NCBI RefSeq assembly: GCF_001905095.1
Contig: NZ_LWLS01000078.1
Location: forward strand, 1 to 64,000
DNA length: 64,000 nt
Reading direction: 5' to 3'
Source: Micromonospora sp. CB01531
Lineage (GTDB): Bacteria > Actinomycetota > Actinomycetes > Mycobacteriales > Micromonosporaceae
A model generated the notes under the pieces. That model saw nothing but the letters and a program-made list of their open reading frames with translations, had not been told where the DNA came from and did no database searches. A program made the position numbers and the translations under genes. Each line of letters begins with the position of its first letter. Position 1 is the stretch's first letter. Positions 18,461 through 27,789 of the stretch are shown here, piece by piece.

Positions 18461-20065
18461 ATGAGATCAGCAGTTCGTATCGGCGCCATGCTAGCCGCGG
18501 TGGTCACCGCAGTCACGGCCCAGACCGGCGCGGCCAGCGCCGAACCGTCGCCGGATCAGGCCGTCGTCGTCACCGACTCCGGCGCCCTACGGGGTACGGT
18601 CGCCACCGACCACCGGACGTTCTCCGGCATTCCCTACGCGGCACCTCCGGTCGGTGACCGGCGCTGGCGCGCCCCGCTGCCGCCACACCCGTGGCAGACG
18701 GTGCGTGACGCGACCCGGCCCGCTAGTCCGTGTCTACAGATGGGCGGGCCGGCCGGATCCGCCGTGGTCGGCAGCGAGGACTGCCTGTACCTGAACATCA
18801 CCACGCCGGCCGGTAGGAATGCCCGGCACCTACCCGTCATGGTGTGGCTACCCGGCGGGGGCTTCGTGTCCGGGTCCGGCAGCGACTACGACCCGACCCG
18901 ACTCGCGGTATCCGGGCGCGTGGTGGTGGTGACCGTCAACTATCGCCTCGGCGCGCTCGGCTTCCTCGACCACCCGGCGCTCGCCCCGACCGAACCGGCC
19001 GCCGGCAACTTCGGCATCGCCGACCAGCAGGCAGCACTGCGCTGGGTGGGACGCAACATCGCCCGGTTCGGCGGCGACGCCCACAACATCACCCTCGCCG
19101 GCCAGTCAGCCGGCGCGTACAGCACCTGCACACAGCTGGCATCACCGCCGGCAGCCGGCCTGTTCCAAAAGGCGATCGTGCAGAGCGGCCCGTGCGGCAA
19201 TTCGATGGTGACTCGGCCAGTGGCCCAGACCCGAGGTACCCAGATGGCCCGCGATCTCGGGTGTTCAGCGGCGAACGACGTACCGGCCTGCCTGCGCGGC
19301 GTTGCGGCCAGCCGGCTGGTCGGTATCGGCGGCGACCGGGTCTTCACCGCCACCGCCCGCATCGCCGATCTGCCCTGGCTGCCTGTGGCCGGAACCCCCA
19401 TGCTGCCCTATCAGCCGCTGGAGGCGATGCGACGAGGCCTGGCCGCCCGCGTACCACTGATTCAGGGCAGCACGCGGGACGAGATGCGCCCCTTCGTCGG
19501 GGTCAACTACGACTTCCAAGGCCACCCGCTGACCGCCGACCAGTACCCGGGCGTCCTCGCCCAGGTGTTCGGTGCCGACGCAGCGGGAGTGCTGGCCCGG
19601 TACCCGGCCAGCGCCTACCCCAGCCCCGGCGTCGCGCTTGCCACCGTGCTCACCGACAGGGGACACAAGTTCGGCGGTTGTACGGTGCTATCCGCCGACC
19701 AGGCGGCGTCGAGGCGGGCCCCGGTCTACGCCTACGAGTTCGCCGAGGACCCGGGCCAGGTTGTTGGCGGCTTCGCGATGGGTGTCGGCCACGGGGCCGA
19801 ACTGCCGTACCTGTTCGACGGGGCGTACAACGATCCCGGCGGCTCCCCAGTCCTCAACCGGCAGCAACAGCGGCTGTCCCGCGAGATGATCGGATACTGG
19901 TCCAACTTCGCCGCCACCGGTAACCCCAACAGAACGGGGCTACCCCACTGGTCGGCATACCGGGGCGACGGGCGCCTACTGTCGCTGGTCGCGGGCACAG
20001 CAGGCATCACCTCGACGGACTTTCGCCGGGACCACCAATGCGGATTCTGGAACGCGATCCACTGA
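18461..20065 (+). CDS. Secreted type-B carboxylesterase
   Basis: The 534-residue protein has a signal peptide (MRSAVRIGAMLAAVVTAVTA to AASAE) and the full carboxylesterase/lipase type-B fold. It shows RTFSGIPYAAPPVGDRRW, the SEDCLYLNI signature, the oxyanion GGGF, the nucleophile elbow GQSAGA with Ser216, an acidic STRDE segment and VGHGAELPYLF with the catalytic His. It hydrolyses carboxylic esters outside the cell. ATG 18461 is chosen because the signal peptide starts there; the open frame goes back to 18425. It is codirectional with the NRPS arm that begins 160 bp downstream, but the gap holds no clear link. Confidence 0.87.
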   Translation: MRSAVRIGAMLAAVVTAVTAQTGAASAEPSPDQAVVVTDSGALRGTVATDHRTFSGIPYAAPPVGDRRWRAPLPPHPWQTVRDATRPASPCLQMGGPAGSAVVGSEDCLYLNITTPAGRNARHLPVMVWLPGGGFVSGSGSDYDPTRLAVSGRVVVVTVNYRLGALGFLDHPALAPTEPAAGNFGIADQQAALRWVGRNIARFGGDAHNITLAGQSAGAYSTCTQLASPPAAGLFQKAIVQSGPCGNSMVTRPVAQTRGTQMARDLGCSAANDVPACLRGVAASRLVGIGGDRVFTATARIADLPWLPVAGTPMLPYQPLEAMRRGLAARVPLIQGSTRDEMRPFVGVNYDFQGHPLTADQYPGVLAQVFGADAAGVLARYPASAYPSPGVALATVLTDRGHKFGGCTVLSADQAASRRAPVYAYEFAEDPGQVVGGFAMGVGHGAELPYLFDGAYNDPGGSPVLNRQQQRLSREMIGYWSNFAATGNPNRTGLPHWSAYRGDGRLLSLVAGTAGITSTDFRRDHQCGFWNAIH

Positions 20066-20224
20066 GTGACGCACCCGCGAACGCCCCGGAACCTTGCGCG
20101 CCGGCGGCCAGGCGGCGGCGACAGCAAGCGCGGAGATGCGCCCCGTCGACGCCGACGACGAGCATGAGTTCGGGTGTACCGCCCAGTGCCGACCCGAGAT
20201 GGCGCGAAACCAGCAGGAGGCGGG

Positions 20225-23200
20225 ATGACGACGGACGAGCTCAACCGTGCGGTGACCGGCCCGGATGACGCTATCCGCGATGAGTGGACCGCACTGGCGG
20301 CGGAGGTAATCGGGTGCCCGGTCGAGACGGTGCAGGACCGGGCGGACACCGCGTCCTTCATCGACCTGGGTGGCACCTCGTTGCGCGCGGCCGACTTCGC
20401 GGCCAGGGTTGAACGTCGCCTGGGAATCTCGCCGCCGCTGCGTGCCCTGCGCGGGTCGGTGCCCCTCGCGCAGGCCTTGGCTCAGGCAGGCGAATACCGG
20501 CCGGTGCCGGCCAGTGCCCCGGCGACCTCGGTGTACCGGCCGTTGCTGCCCAGCCAGGACGGCATGCTGATGGCCGAGGGCCAGCACGGCGGTCGTGGTG
20601 TCCGGGTGCTGTTCACCGCCGAGAGCGCCACGCCGTTCGAGCCTGACCGGCTGCGGGCGACGCTGGCCGAGCTGACCAGGAGCCACGAGGCGCTGCGTAC
20701 CGCCTTCACCCGCACCGATACCGGCTATGCCAGGCGGGTGCTGGCCACCTGGCAGCCACGGCTGATCGAACAGCGGCTGGCCCCGCCGCCTGGCGTGGAT
20801 CCGGTGGCGATCGTGCACGCCCAGCTCGCGGCCAGCCCCGACCTGCTCGCGCCGTTCACCGAGCCGCCTGTGCTGTTCGTGCACAGCCAGGTCGACGGCG
20901 GGTCGGACCTGCTGTCGATCCTGGTGCATCACGCGCTCCTGGACGGGTGGGCGCTGGCCCAGTTCTGGCGCGCGTTCGCCCGCGCGTACACCGCCGGCAC
21001 CGCCGCGCCGGGCCCGTCGCCGGAGCTGATCGTGTCCCGGTACCAGGAGCTCACCGCGAGCGGCCGGCTCGCCGAGCTGACCCAGCTCGCGGTCGCCGAC
21101 CTCGCCGACCTGCCCGGAACCGTCCCGCTGCCCGTCGACCGGGCCCGGCCGGAGACCCTGGACGTCAGCGGGGCACACCTGCCGTTCGGGCTCAGCGCCG
21201 AGCTGCGGGACCGGGTCATGAAGACGGCGCGGCAGCTCGGGGTGACCCACACCGTCGTACTCTTCACCGCTTGGGCGACGGCGGTGGGGCGGCGTATCGG
21301 GCTCCGGGACCTCGCTGTCGGGGTCGGCATGTCCGGTCGGCAGGTCGCGGAGCTGCACGACGTCCTCGGGCTGTGCGTGCGCATCGTGCCGGTGCGGTGC
21401 CGGCTCGACGACACGCGTACCGTCGCCGAGCATCTGCGCGCCTGCGCCGCCGGCTGGGCGGCCGCCGCCGAGCGGGCCGAGCTGCCGCTGGAGCACATCA
21501 TCCCGGCGCTCGGCCAGGACGAAGTCACCGATCGGATGCCGGTCATCCAGGCCGTGTTCGAGGCGCACGACGAGCTGCTGGGCGGGCGGGTGCGGGAGGG
21601 CGGACTGGAGCTGACCCTGCACGAGGGGTACTGCGGCGCCTCACACATGGAGACCACACTGTTCTTGACCAGTTGGGGCGAGCGGCCGGTGCTGCAGCTG
21701 GAGTACCAGTCGGCGGTGTTCGGCCCCGGCGAGGCGGTCGATCTGGTCGAAGGGTTCACGGCGGCGCTGGAAGAGCTGGTCGCGGACGTGGACGCTCCGC
21801 TGTCGTCGGTACGGGCGATCTCGGCAGGACAGCGGGAGCGGCTGGCCGCGTTGTCCGACGGGCCGGCCACCGACTGCGCGGCCGGGCTGTGGCAGTTGTT
21901 CGAGGAGACGGCCGCGCGGCACCCGGACGCGGTCGCGGTCGAGGCGCTGACGTACGACGAGCTGCTTGCCGCCGCACGTACTCACGCGTCCGCACTGGCC
22001 GATGTCCGCCCGGGTGACCGGGTCGTCCTCGCCGTGCCGCGCGGCGTCGCCGAGGTCGTGGCCGTGCTCGCCGTGTTGCACCGGGGCGCGGCGTACGTGG
22101 GGATCGACGCCGACGCACCGCGGGAATGGCTCGCCGAGATCCTGCGCCAGGTCTCGCCACGCGCGGTCATCGGCTCGCCCGAGCTGGCCGAGTTGGCCTC
22201 CTGCCCGGCGGTCCCACCATGGGCGCCGACCGACCCGCTGGTACCGGGACCCGAACCGGCACCGGCCGACCCGGCCCGGACCGCGTACCTCGCCTTCACG
22301 TCCGGCTCGACCGGTCGGCCCAAGGGGGTACCGGTGCCGCACCGCGCGGTCGTGCGCCTGGTCCGCGACGCCGGGTACGTCCGGCTCGGCCCGGACGAGC
22401 GGTACCTGCGCCTCGCGCCGCTGGCGTTCGACGCCTCCACGCTGGAGCTGTTCGCGCCCCTGCTGTCCGGCGCCAGCCTTCAGGTCTTCCCCGACGGGCC
22501 GGTCGCGCCGACCGAGCTGGCCCGGTTCCTCGTCGAACGTCGGGTGAGTGTGCTGTGGCTGACCGCCGGATTGTTCCGGCTCGTGGTCGACCACCGGCCC
22601 GAGGCGTTCGCGCCCGTACGGCAGGTGCTCACCGGCGGCGACGTGGTCCCGCCGGAGCAGGTCCGGCGGCTGCTCGAGCGGTACCCGGGGCTACGGGTCA
22701 CCAACGGGTACGGACCGACCGAGTGCACCACGTTCACCACGGTCCACCACCTCGACTCGCCGGCCGAGGTGAGCGACCCGCTGCCGATCGGCCGGCCGGT
22801 CCCGGGTACGCGGGTGTTCGTGCTCGACGAGGACGGCCATCCGGTGCCGCCGGGCGCGGTCGGTGAGCTGTGCGTCGGCGGCGCCGGCCTCGCCGACGGT
22901 TACCTGGGCGCACCCGAGGAGACCGCCCGAGCATTCGGGGGGCGGGCGCCGGACACCGGCGAGCGCTTGTACCGCACCGGGGACCTGGTGCGCTGGGACG
23001 GGCGCGGGCGCCTGGTCTTCATCGGCCGGCGCGACCACCAGATGAAGGTACGCGGGTTCCGGGTCGAGCCGGACGCGGTGGCTCGGCGGCTGCGCGAGCA
23101 CCCGCAGGTACGGGACGCGGTCGTGGCGGGCGACGGTGATCCCGGCGCTGACCGGCGACTGCTTGCCGGCGTCATCGTCGCCGACCCGGCCCCGTCCGTG

Positions 23201-23338
23201 GCGGAGCTGCGGGCCTGGATCGCAGACGCGCTGCCGTCCTGGGCGGTACCGGAGCTGTGGTCGTTCACCGATGCGTTCCCGTTGACCAGCAACGCGAAGG
23301 TGGACCTGCAGGCCCTGGCCAAGCACGCGGTCGCCTAG
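20225..23338 (+). CDS. Free-standing NRPS protein, T-C-A
   Basis: ATG 20225 follows AGGAGG at a good distance. The ~1037-residue protein has an N-terminal carrier domain (FIDLGGTSLRAADF, residues ~20-90), a condensation domain (VHHALLDGW; ~110-540) and an adenylation domain (FTSGSTGRPKG, NGYGPTE, YRTGDLVRW, SNAKVDLQ; ~560-1037). It stops right after A10, so no carrier follows the A domain, an unusual order. The specificity residues that I read by eye (D-A-L-W-L-G-G-T-F-K) resemble valine codes such as DAFWIGGTFK. The N-terminal part of the A domain is short. It must partner with carriers on other proteins or load its own N-terminal carrier. It is followed 65 bp later by the methyltransferase gene. 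Confidence 0.88.
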   Translation: MTTDELNRAVTGPDDAIRDEWTALAAEVIGCPVETVQDRADTASFIDLGGTSLRAADFAARVERRLGISPPLRALRGSVPLAQALAQAGEYRPVPASAPATSVYRPLLPSQDGMLMAEGQHGGRGVRVLFTAESATPFEPDRLRATLAELTRSHEALRTAFTRTDTGYARRVLATWQPRLIEQRLAPPPGVDPVAIVHAQLAASPDLLAPFTEPPVLFVHSQVDGGSDLLSILVHHALLDGWALAQFWRAFARAYTAGTAAPGPSPELIVSRYQELTASGRLAELTQLAVADLADLPGTVPLPVDRARPETLDVSGAHLPFGLSAELRDRVMKTARQLGVTHTVVLFTAWATAVGRRIGLRDLAVGVGMSGRQVAELHDVLGLCVRIVPVRCRLDDTRTVAEHLRACAAGWAAAAERAELPLEHIIPALGQDEVTDRMPVIQAVFEAHDELLGGRVREGGLELTLHEGYCGASHMETTLFLTSWGERPVLQLEYQSAVFGPGEAVDLVEGFTAALEELVADVDAPLSSVRAISAGQRERLAALSDGPATDCAAGLWQLFEETAARHPDAVAVEALTYDELLAAARTHASALADVRPGDRVVLAVPRGVAEVVAVLAVLHRGAAYVGIDADAPREWLAEILRQVSPRAVIGSPELAELASCPAVPPWAPTDPLVPGPEPAPADPARTAYLAFTSGSTGRPKGVPVPHRAVVRLVRDAGYVRLGPDERYLRLAPLAFDASTLELFAPLLSGASLQVFPDGPVAPTELARFLVERRVSVLWLTAGLFRLVVDHRPEAFAPVRQVLTGGDVVPPEQVRRLLERYPGLRVTNGYGPTECTTFTTVHHLDSPAEVSDPLPIGRPVPGTRVFVLDEDGHPVPPGAVGELCVGGAGLADGYLGAPEETARAFGGRAPDTGERLYRTGDLVRWDGRGRLVFIGRRDHQMKVRGFRVEPDAVARRLREHPQVRDAVVAGDGDPGADRRLLAGVIVADPAPSVAELRAWIADALPSWAVPELWSFTDAFPLTSNAKVDLQALAKHAVA

Positions 23339-23377
23339 GTAGGACCAGCTGTCGATTCGCCGAGGGAGCAACTGCTG

Positions 23378-23407
23378 ATGGAGCCGTACGGATTGGTGGA
23401 GAGATGA
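23378..23407 (+). other. Possible 9-codon leader ORF overlapping the methyltransferase start
   Basis: ATG 23378, preceded by GAGGGAG, encodes MEPYGLVER. Its TGA (23405-23407) overlaps the methyltransferase ATG (23404) as ATGA. This could couple translation of the downstream gene. It may equally be chance. Confidence 0.3.
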
Positions 23408-25026
23408 CAGGTAAATCTGTTCCGCAGTTGTTCGCCGGTCAGGTCGACGAGATCGAAGCCGTCGTCAACGCGCATCCACAGGTACACCGCGGCGTGGTGA
23501 TCGCCCGCGAGGACGGCCCCGGAGATCGTCGCCTGGTGACCTATGTCATCCCCGAAGACACTGTGCCGCACAGCGATTCCGGGCCCTCCGCGAATGCCAG
23601 CGCGGGTGACTTCGTGGCGCAGTGGCGCCGGGTGTACGACGACCTGTACTCCGAGGTGATTTCCGTCGATGACCCCCAGCTGGGTCGGCTCGGTTCGGAT
23701 TTCAGCGGCTGGAACAGCAGCTACACCGGTGGGGCGATTCCCGTCGAGGAAATGACGCTGTGGCGAGCGGCCACGGTGGACCGGATCCGAGGCCTGAAAC
23801 CCGCCAGGTTGCTCGAGATCGGGGTCGGTTCGGGACTGCTGATGTCGCACCTGGCCGCGGACTGCGTGGAGTACCGTGCCACGGACTTCTCCCCGGTGAC
23901 CATCGCTAAGCTGCGGGCCCGCCTGAAGGCCGCAGGCGTGCCCTGGGCCGACCGGGTGCACCTGCGGGTCGCCGAGGCCATCGAGACCGACAGGCTGCCC
24001 GAAGGGTACTTCGACACGGTGGTCATCAACTCGGTGGCGATGCACTTCCCCGGGCACGGGTATCTGCGTCGGGTGATCGAGCAGGCGCTGAGAGTGCTCG
24101 CGCCGGGTGGCTCATTGTTCCTGGGCGACATCCGGAACCTGAGTCTGCTCGAGGAGTTCTTCACCGCGGTGCAACTCGCGCGGGACCCGTCCGCGGAGCC
24201 GGCGACGATCCACGAACGGGCCCAGCGGGCAGTGGCGGCGGAGGACGAGTTGCTGCTCGCCCCGGAGTACTTCGTGGCGACGGCACGGGAGTTGGCCGAT
24301 GTCGCGGGGGTCGACATCCAGCTCAAGCGTGGCGCCGCGGTCAACGAGTTGACCCGGTACCGATACGACGTGGTGCTGCACAAGGCCCCGGCTCGAACGC
24401 ACTCGCTCGCCGACGTACCTCGGGTCGCGTTCGCTGACCTGGCGTGTCGCGACATCGGAGACTTCGGCAACCACCTTGAACGGATCATGGGCGAGCAGCC
24501 CGGCGAGAGCCTGCGCGTCACGGGAATCCCGCACGGCGGGCTGATCGGTGAAGTCGCTGCGGCACAACGCATCCGGCGCGGACAACCAGTCTCGACCGTG
24601 GCCGCGCCGGGCGGTGGCGCGCAGGCGGATGCCGGGTGGCTTCCGGAAGATCTGCACCTTCTTGCGCAGCGCCTGGGCCGGAAAGTCGCGGTGACCTGGT
24701 CGGCGCAGCCGGATCGCATGGATGCGGTCTTCCTCGGTCCCGGAGCCATCGCCCAGGCGTCGCGCCCGGGCGCGGGCGATCGCGCGGTGTTGACGGACGT
24801 GTACGAGGCGCGGGAGCCGCTGGAACGGGCGGCCCGGTATGCGAACTATCCGCACGCGTCGGTGTTGGCCGACGACGTGCGCCGGTTCGTCGCCGAGCGA
24901 GTACCCGGGTCCATGGTTCCCGCCGCCGTCGTCATCGTCGATCAGTTTCCGTTGACGGTGGACGGCGAACTCGACCGTGCGGCGCTGCCTGCGCCGGACT
25001 TCACTTCCGAGCACGGGTGGCCGTAA
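23404..25026 (+). CDS. Stand-alone methyltransferase flanked by A-domain C-terminal subdomain pieces
   Basis: The ~540-residue protein begins with FAGQVDEIEAVVNAHPQVHR and DGPGDRRLVTYVIPED, which match the A8-A9 part of an NRPS adenylation domain. It then has a complete class I SAM methyltransferase (LLEIGVGSGLL near residue 140, ATDFSP, FDTVVINSVAMHF, VLAPGGSLFLGDIR). It ends with the A10 region (VPGSMVPAAVVIVDQFPLTV, GELDRAALPAPDF). This is the layout of an interrupted adenylation domain, as in TioN (thiocoraline) and KtzH (kutzneride), but with motifs A1-A7 deleted. It probably N-methylates (or O-methylates) a carrier-bound amino acid in trans. The starter NRPS of this cluster carries a degenerate MT at the same place. 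The gene lies between the T-C-A gene and the aminopeptidase. Confidence 0.82.
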   Translation: MTGKSVPQLFAGQVDEIEAVVNAHPQVHRGVVIAREDGPGDRRLVTYVIPEDTVPHSDSGPSANASAGDFVAQWRRVYDDLYSEVISVDDPQLGRLGSDFSGWNSSYTGGAIPVEEMTLWRAATVDRIRGLKPARLLEIGVGSGLLMSHLAADCVEYRATDFSPVTIAKLRARLKAAGVPWADRVHLRVAEAIETDRLPEGYFDTVVINSVAMHFPGHGYLRRVIEQALRVLAPGGSLFLGDIRNLSLLEEFFTAVQLARDPSAEPATIHERAQRAVAAEDELLLAPEYFVATARELADVAGVDIQLKRGAAVNELTRYRYDVVLHKAPARTHSLADVPRVAFADLACRDIGDFGNHLERIMGEQPGESLRVTGIPHGGLIGEVAAAQRIRRGQPVSTVAAPGGGAQADAGWLPEDLHLLAQRLGRKVAVTWSAQPDRMDAVFLGPGAIAQASRPGAGDRAVLTDVYEAREPLERAARYANYPHASVLADDVRRFVAERVPGSMVPAAVVIVDQFPLTVDGELDRAALPAPDFTSEHGWP

Positions 25027-25116
25027 GAGGATCCATGCGGTCCAGGTCGGGAGCGCGACGACCGCGAGGTGCCCGCCACGGCGGCGGCCGCGCCGATCGA
25101 TCTCCGAGGAGGACCG

Positions 25117-27546
25117 ATGAGCCCGCGCAGCCTGACCCAGGCGGAGGCCGAGCACCGCGCCGCCCTGCTGTCGGTGCGGCACTACGACATAACCGCCGAC
25201 TTCACCGACCTGCCCACCGGGCCGGCGGTGCGGTGCGTGTCCACCGTGACGTTCACCTGCGCCGAGCCGGGTGCGGAGACGTTCGTCGACTGCGCCGCCC
25301 GGGTGCTGGCCGGCACGCTGAACGGCGAACCACTGCCGCCAGCGGCCGACGGCCGGCTCCCGCTGCCCGCCCTCGCCGCGGAGAACACCCTGCGCGTGGA
25401 GACCGTGCAGGCCGACACGACCGACGGCGCCGGGGTGCACAAGGCCGTCGATCCGGCCGACGGCGAGGTGTACGTGTGGACGACCTTCGAGCCCGACGCG
25501 GCGCACCGGGTCTGGGCCTGCTTCGACCAGCCCGACCTGAAGGCCCCGCACACGTTCACCATCATCGCGCCCGCCGCCTGGGCCGTCGCCAGCAACAGCG
25601 GCGATCCCAAGGTGGAGACCCTGGACGGCGTGCGGCGCTGGACCTTTCCCGCCACGCCACCGCTGTCGCCGTACAACACGGTGGTCAACGCGGGCCCGCT
25701 GCACGAGATCCGCCGCGAAGCCGGCGGTTACGACCTCGGCATCTTCGCCCGCCGCTCGCTGGCTCCGGTCCTCGAGCGCGACGCCGACGAGATCTTCACC
25801 GTGACCGCGCAAGGCCTGGCCTTCTTCGGCGACGTCTTCGGCATGCCGTTCCCGCAGCACAAGTACGACCAGGTGTTCATGCCCGAGTTCGGCGGCGCCA
25901 TGGAGAACTACGGGTGTGTCACCTGGTCCGACGCGGCGCTGCGGCGCGCCGCGCCCACCCCGGCCGAGCGTGAGGTGCTGGCCACCGTCCTGCTGCACGA
26001 GATGGCGCACATGTGGTTCGGCAACATCGTGACCATGCGCTGGTGGGACGACCTCTGGCTGAACGAGGCGTTCGCCGAGTTCGCGTGCCACTGGGCGGCG
26101 TCGCGCGCCACCCGCTACACCGACGCGTGGGCGGGCCTGCTCGCCGGGGACAAGCTGTCGGCGTACCTGGCGGACCAGGGGCCGACGTCGCACCCGATCC
26201 GCCTGCCGGTGCCGGACGTCGCCGAGGCCGCCTCGATCTTCGACGCCATCACCTACCCCAAGGGTGCCGCGGTGCTCCGACAGCTGGGGACATATGTCGG
26301 TGAGGAGAACTTCGTCACCGGGATGAAGGCGTACTTCGCCCGGCACGCCTGGGGCAACACCACGCTGCAGGACCTGATCGACGCGCTCGCCGCAGCCTCG
26401 GGCCGGGACCTGGACCGGTGGCGGGCCGGCTGGCTGGACACGGCCGGCACCGACCGGCTGATGCTGGAACCCGACGGCGTCGGCCTGGTGCTGGCCGGAG
26501 GCGGGCCGGACGGGCCGCCGCGACCGCAGGTCCTGGCGGTGGGCGCCTACACGCGCGGCGCGGCCGGGCTGGTGCGCACCGCGTTGGCCGAGGTCGACGT
26601 GCAGGGTCCCCGGACCCCGGTCGGCCTGCCCGCCGGAGCCGACTTCTACCTGGTCAACGACGAGGACCTGACCTTCGCCAGGACCCGGCCGGCGGGCGGG
26701 GCGGAGGCCCTGGTGGCGGCCGCCGGCGAGCTGCCCACCGCGGTGTCCCGCGGCGTCGTCGTCGCCACCGTGTGGGACATGCTGACCACCGGCGAGGCGA
26801 CCCCGGAGCAAGCGGTGCGCTGCCTCACCGCCGTGCTCGCGGTCGAGACGTCCGACGCGGTGATCGAGCCGTACCTCCGGCTGGCCGGCAACGCCGCCGA
26901 GCTGTGGGCGGGCGATGACCGGCGCGACGCGCTGCTGGCCGCGGTCGCCGAGGCGTGCCTGGCCCTCGCCGAGCAGCCCGGCCGCCGGCAGGTGGCCCTG
27001 CGCGGCCTGGCCCGGGCCGCCCGCGACCTCGACGAGCTGGCCCGGCTGCGGGAGCTGGCGGGCAACGACGTCGACCTGCACTGGCGTGCCCTCATTCGCA
27101 CCGCCGAGCTCGGCGACGCGACCGGGGACGCGGCACGCGAGCTGCTCGCCCGCGATCCCGACCCGGACGCCCGGTACCAGGCGCTGGCGGTGCGCGCGGC
27201 GGCGCCCGACGCCGACCGGAAGGCCGCCGTCTGGCAGGCCATGACGGTCGAGCGGGCGGTGCCGATCGGCTCGCTCACCACGGTCACCACGGCGTTCTGG
27301 CGCCCCGGGCAGGACGCGCTGCTCGCCGAGTACGCCGACCGGTACCTGAAGGTCCTGCCCGAACTGGACCGCGCCGGGATGATCCCGGCGATGACGTACT
27401 CCCAGCGGATGTTCCCGGTGTTCGGCATCGGCCCCGACTTCCCGGCCCGGGCCGAGGCGGCCGCCGAGGCCGCCGCGCCGGTCGTGCGCAAGACGGTGCG
27501 GGAGCGCGCCGACGAGCTGCGCCGGATGCTGCGCTCCCGCACCTGA
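25117..27546 (+). CDS. pepN: M1 family aminopeptidase (PepN-like)
   Basis: The ~809-residue zinc metallopeptidase starts at ATG 25117 with GAGGAGGA upstream. It shows the exopeptidase motif GGAMENYG, the zinc site HEMAH (His294, Glu295, His298) and NEAFAEF with Glu317 exactly 19 residues after the second His, then a Tyr-containing SIFDAITYPKGAAVL and a long helical ERAP1-like C-terminal domain. It removes N-terminal residues from peptides. It is the last gene of the plus-strand biosynthetic arm, 5 bp from the convergent MbtH stop, so it is placed inside the cluster. It could process or degrade peptide intermediates, or be an extra copy of a housekeeping PepN. A self-resistance role is possible if the product inhibits aminopeptidases. 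No signal peptide is present. Confidence 0.9.
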   Translation: MSPRSLTQAEAEHRAALLSVRHYDITADFTDLPTGPAVRCVSTVTFTCAEPGAETFVDCAARVLAGTLNGEPLPPAADGRLPLPALAAENTLRVETVQADTTDGAGVHKAVDPADGEVYVWTTFEPDAAHRVWACFDQPDLKAPHTFTIIAPAAWAVASNSGDPKVETLDGVRRWTFPATPPLSPYNTVVNAGPLHEIRREAGGYDLGIFARRSLAPVLERDADEIFTVTAQGLAFFGDVFGMPFPQHKYDQVFMPEFGGAMENYGCVTWSDAALRRAAPTPAEREVLATVLLHEMAHMWFGNIVTMRWWDDLWLNEAFAEFACHWAASRATRYTDAWAGLLAGDKLSAYLADQGPTSHPIRLPVPDVAEAASIFDAITYPKGAAVLRQLGTYVGEENFVTGMKAYFARHAWGNTTLQDLIDALAAASGRDLDRWRAGWLDTAGTDRLMLEPDGVGLVLAGGGPDGPPRPQVLAVGAYTRGAAGLVRTALAEVDVQGPRTPVGLPAGADFYLVNDEDLTFARTRPAGGAEALVAAAGELPTAVSRGVVVATVWDMLTTGEATPEQAVRCLTAVLAVETSDAVIEPYLRLAGNAAELWAGDDRRDALLAAVAEACLALAEQPGRRQVALRGLARAARDLDELARLRELAGNDVDLHWRALIRTAELGDATGDAARELLARDPDPDARYQALAVRAAAPDADRKAAVWQAMTVERAVPIGSLTTVTTAFWRPGQDALLAEYADRYLKVLPELDRAGMIPAMTYSQRMFPVFGIGPDFPARAEAAAEAAAPVVRKTVRERADELRRMLRSRT

Positions 27547-27551
27547 ACCGG

Positions 27552-27776
27552 TCAGCCGCCGGCGGACTCCATGGCCCGGGCGAGGCTGGCCGGCCGCATG
27601 TCGGTCCAGGTCCGTTCGACGAAGTCGAGACTGCTCTGCCGGCTGTCCGCCGGGTGCACGCAGCGCCAGCCGGCGGGCACCTCCGCGCCAGCCGGCCAGA
27701 GCGAGTACTGCGCCTCGTCGTTGACCAGCACCAGGTAATCGCTGTCGTCGTTCTCGAACGGGTTCGTCGTCATCAT
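27552..27776 (-). CDS. mbtH: MbtH-like NRPS accessory protein
   Basis: The 74-residue protein has the family signature: NPFEND near the start, LVLVNDEAQYSLWP, PAGWR and a C-terminal WTDMRP. MbtH proteins bind adenylation domains and are needed for their folding or activity. The start has GAGGAGCG immediately upstream and is 13 nt after the stop of the PKS-NRPS gene, so it is the last gene of the minus-strand operon. It probably serves several of the A domains here. Confidence 0.93.
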   Translation of the reverse strand: MMTTNPFENDDSDYLVLVNDEAQYSLWPAGAEVPAGWRCVHPADSRQSSLDFVERTWTDMRPASLARAMESAGG

Positions 27777-27789
27777 CGCTCCTCGGGGA

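Noticed and set aside
24112..27081. 989-codon minus-strand open frame opposite the methyltransferase and aminopeptidase genes
   Set aside because: It is the antisense shadow of two clear genes. Its composition (Arg, Gly, His, Gln runs) is typical of high-GC shadows and it shows no domain.
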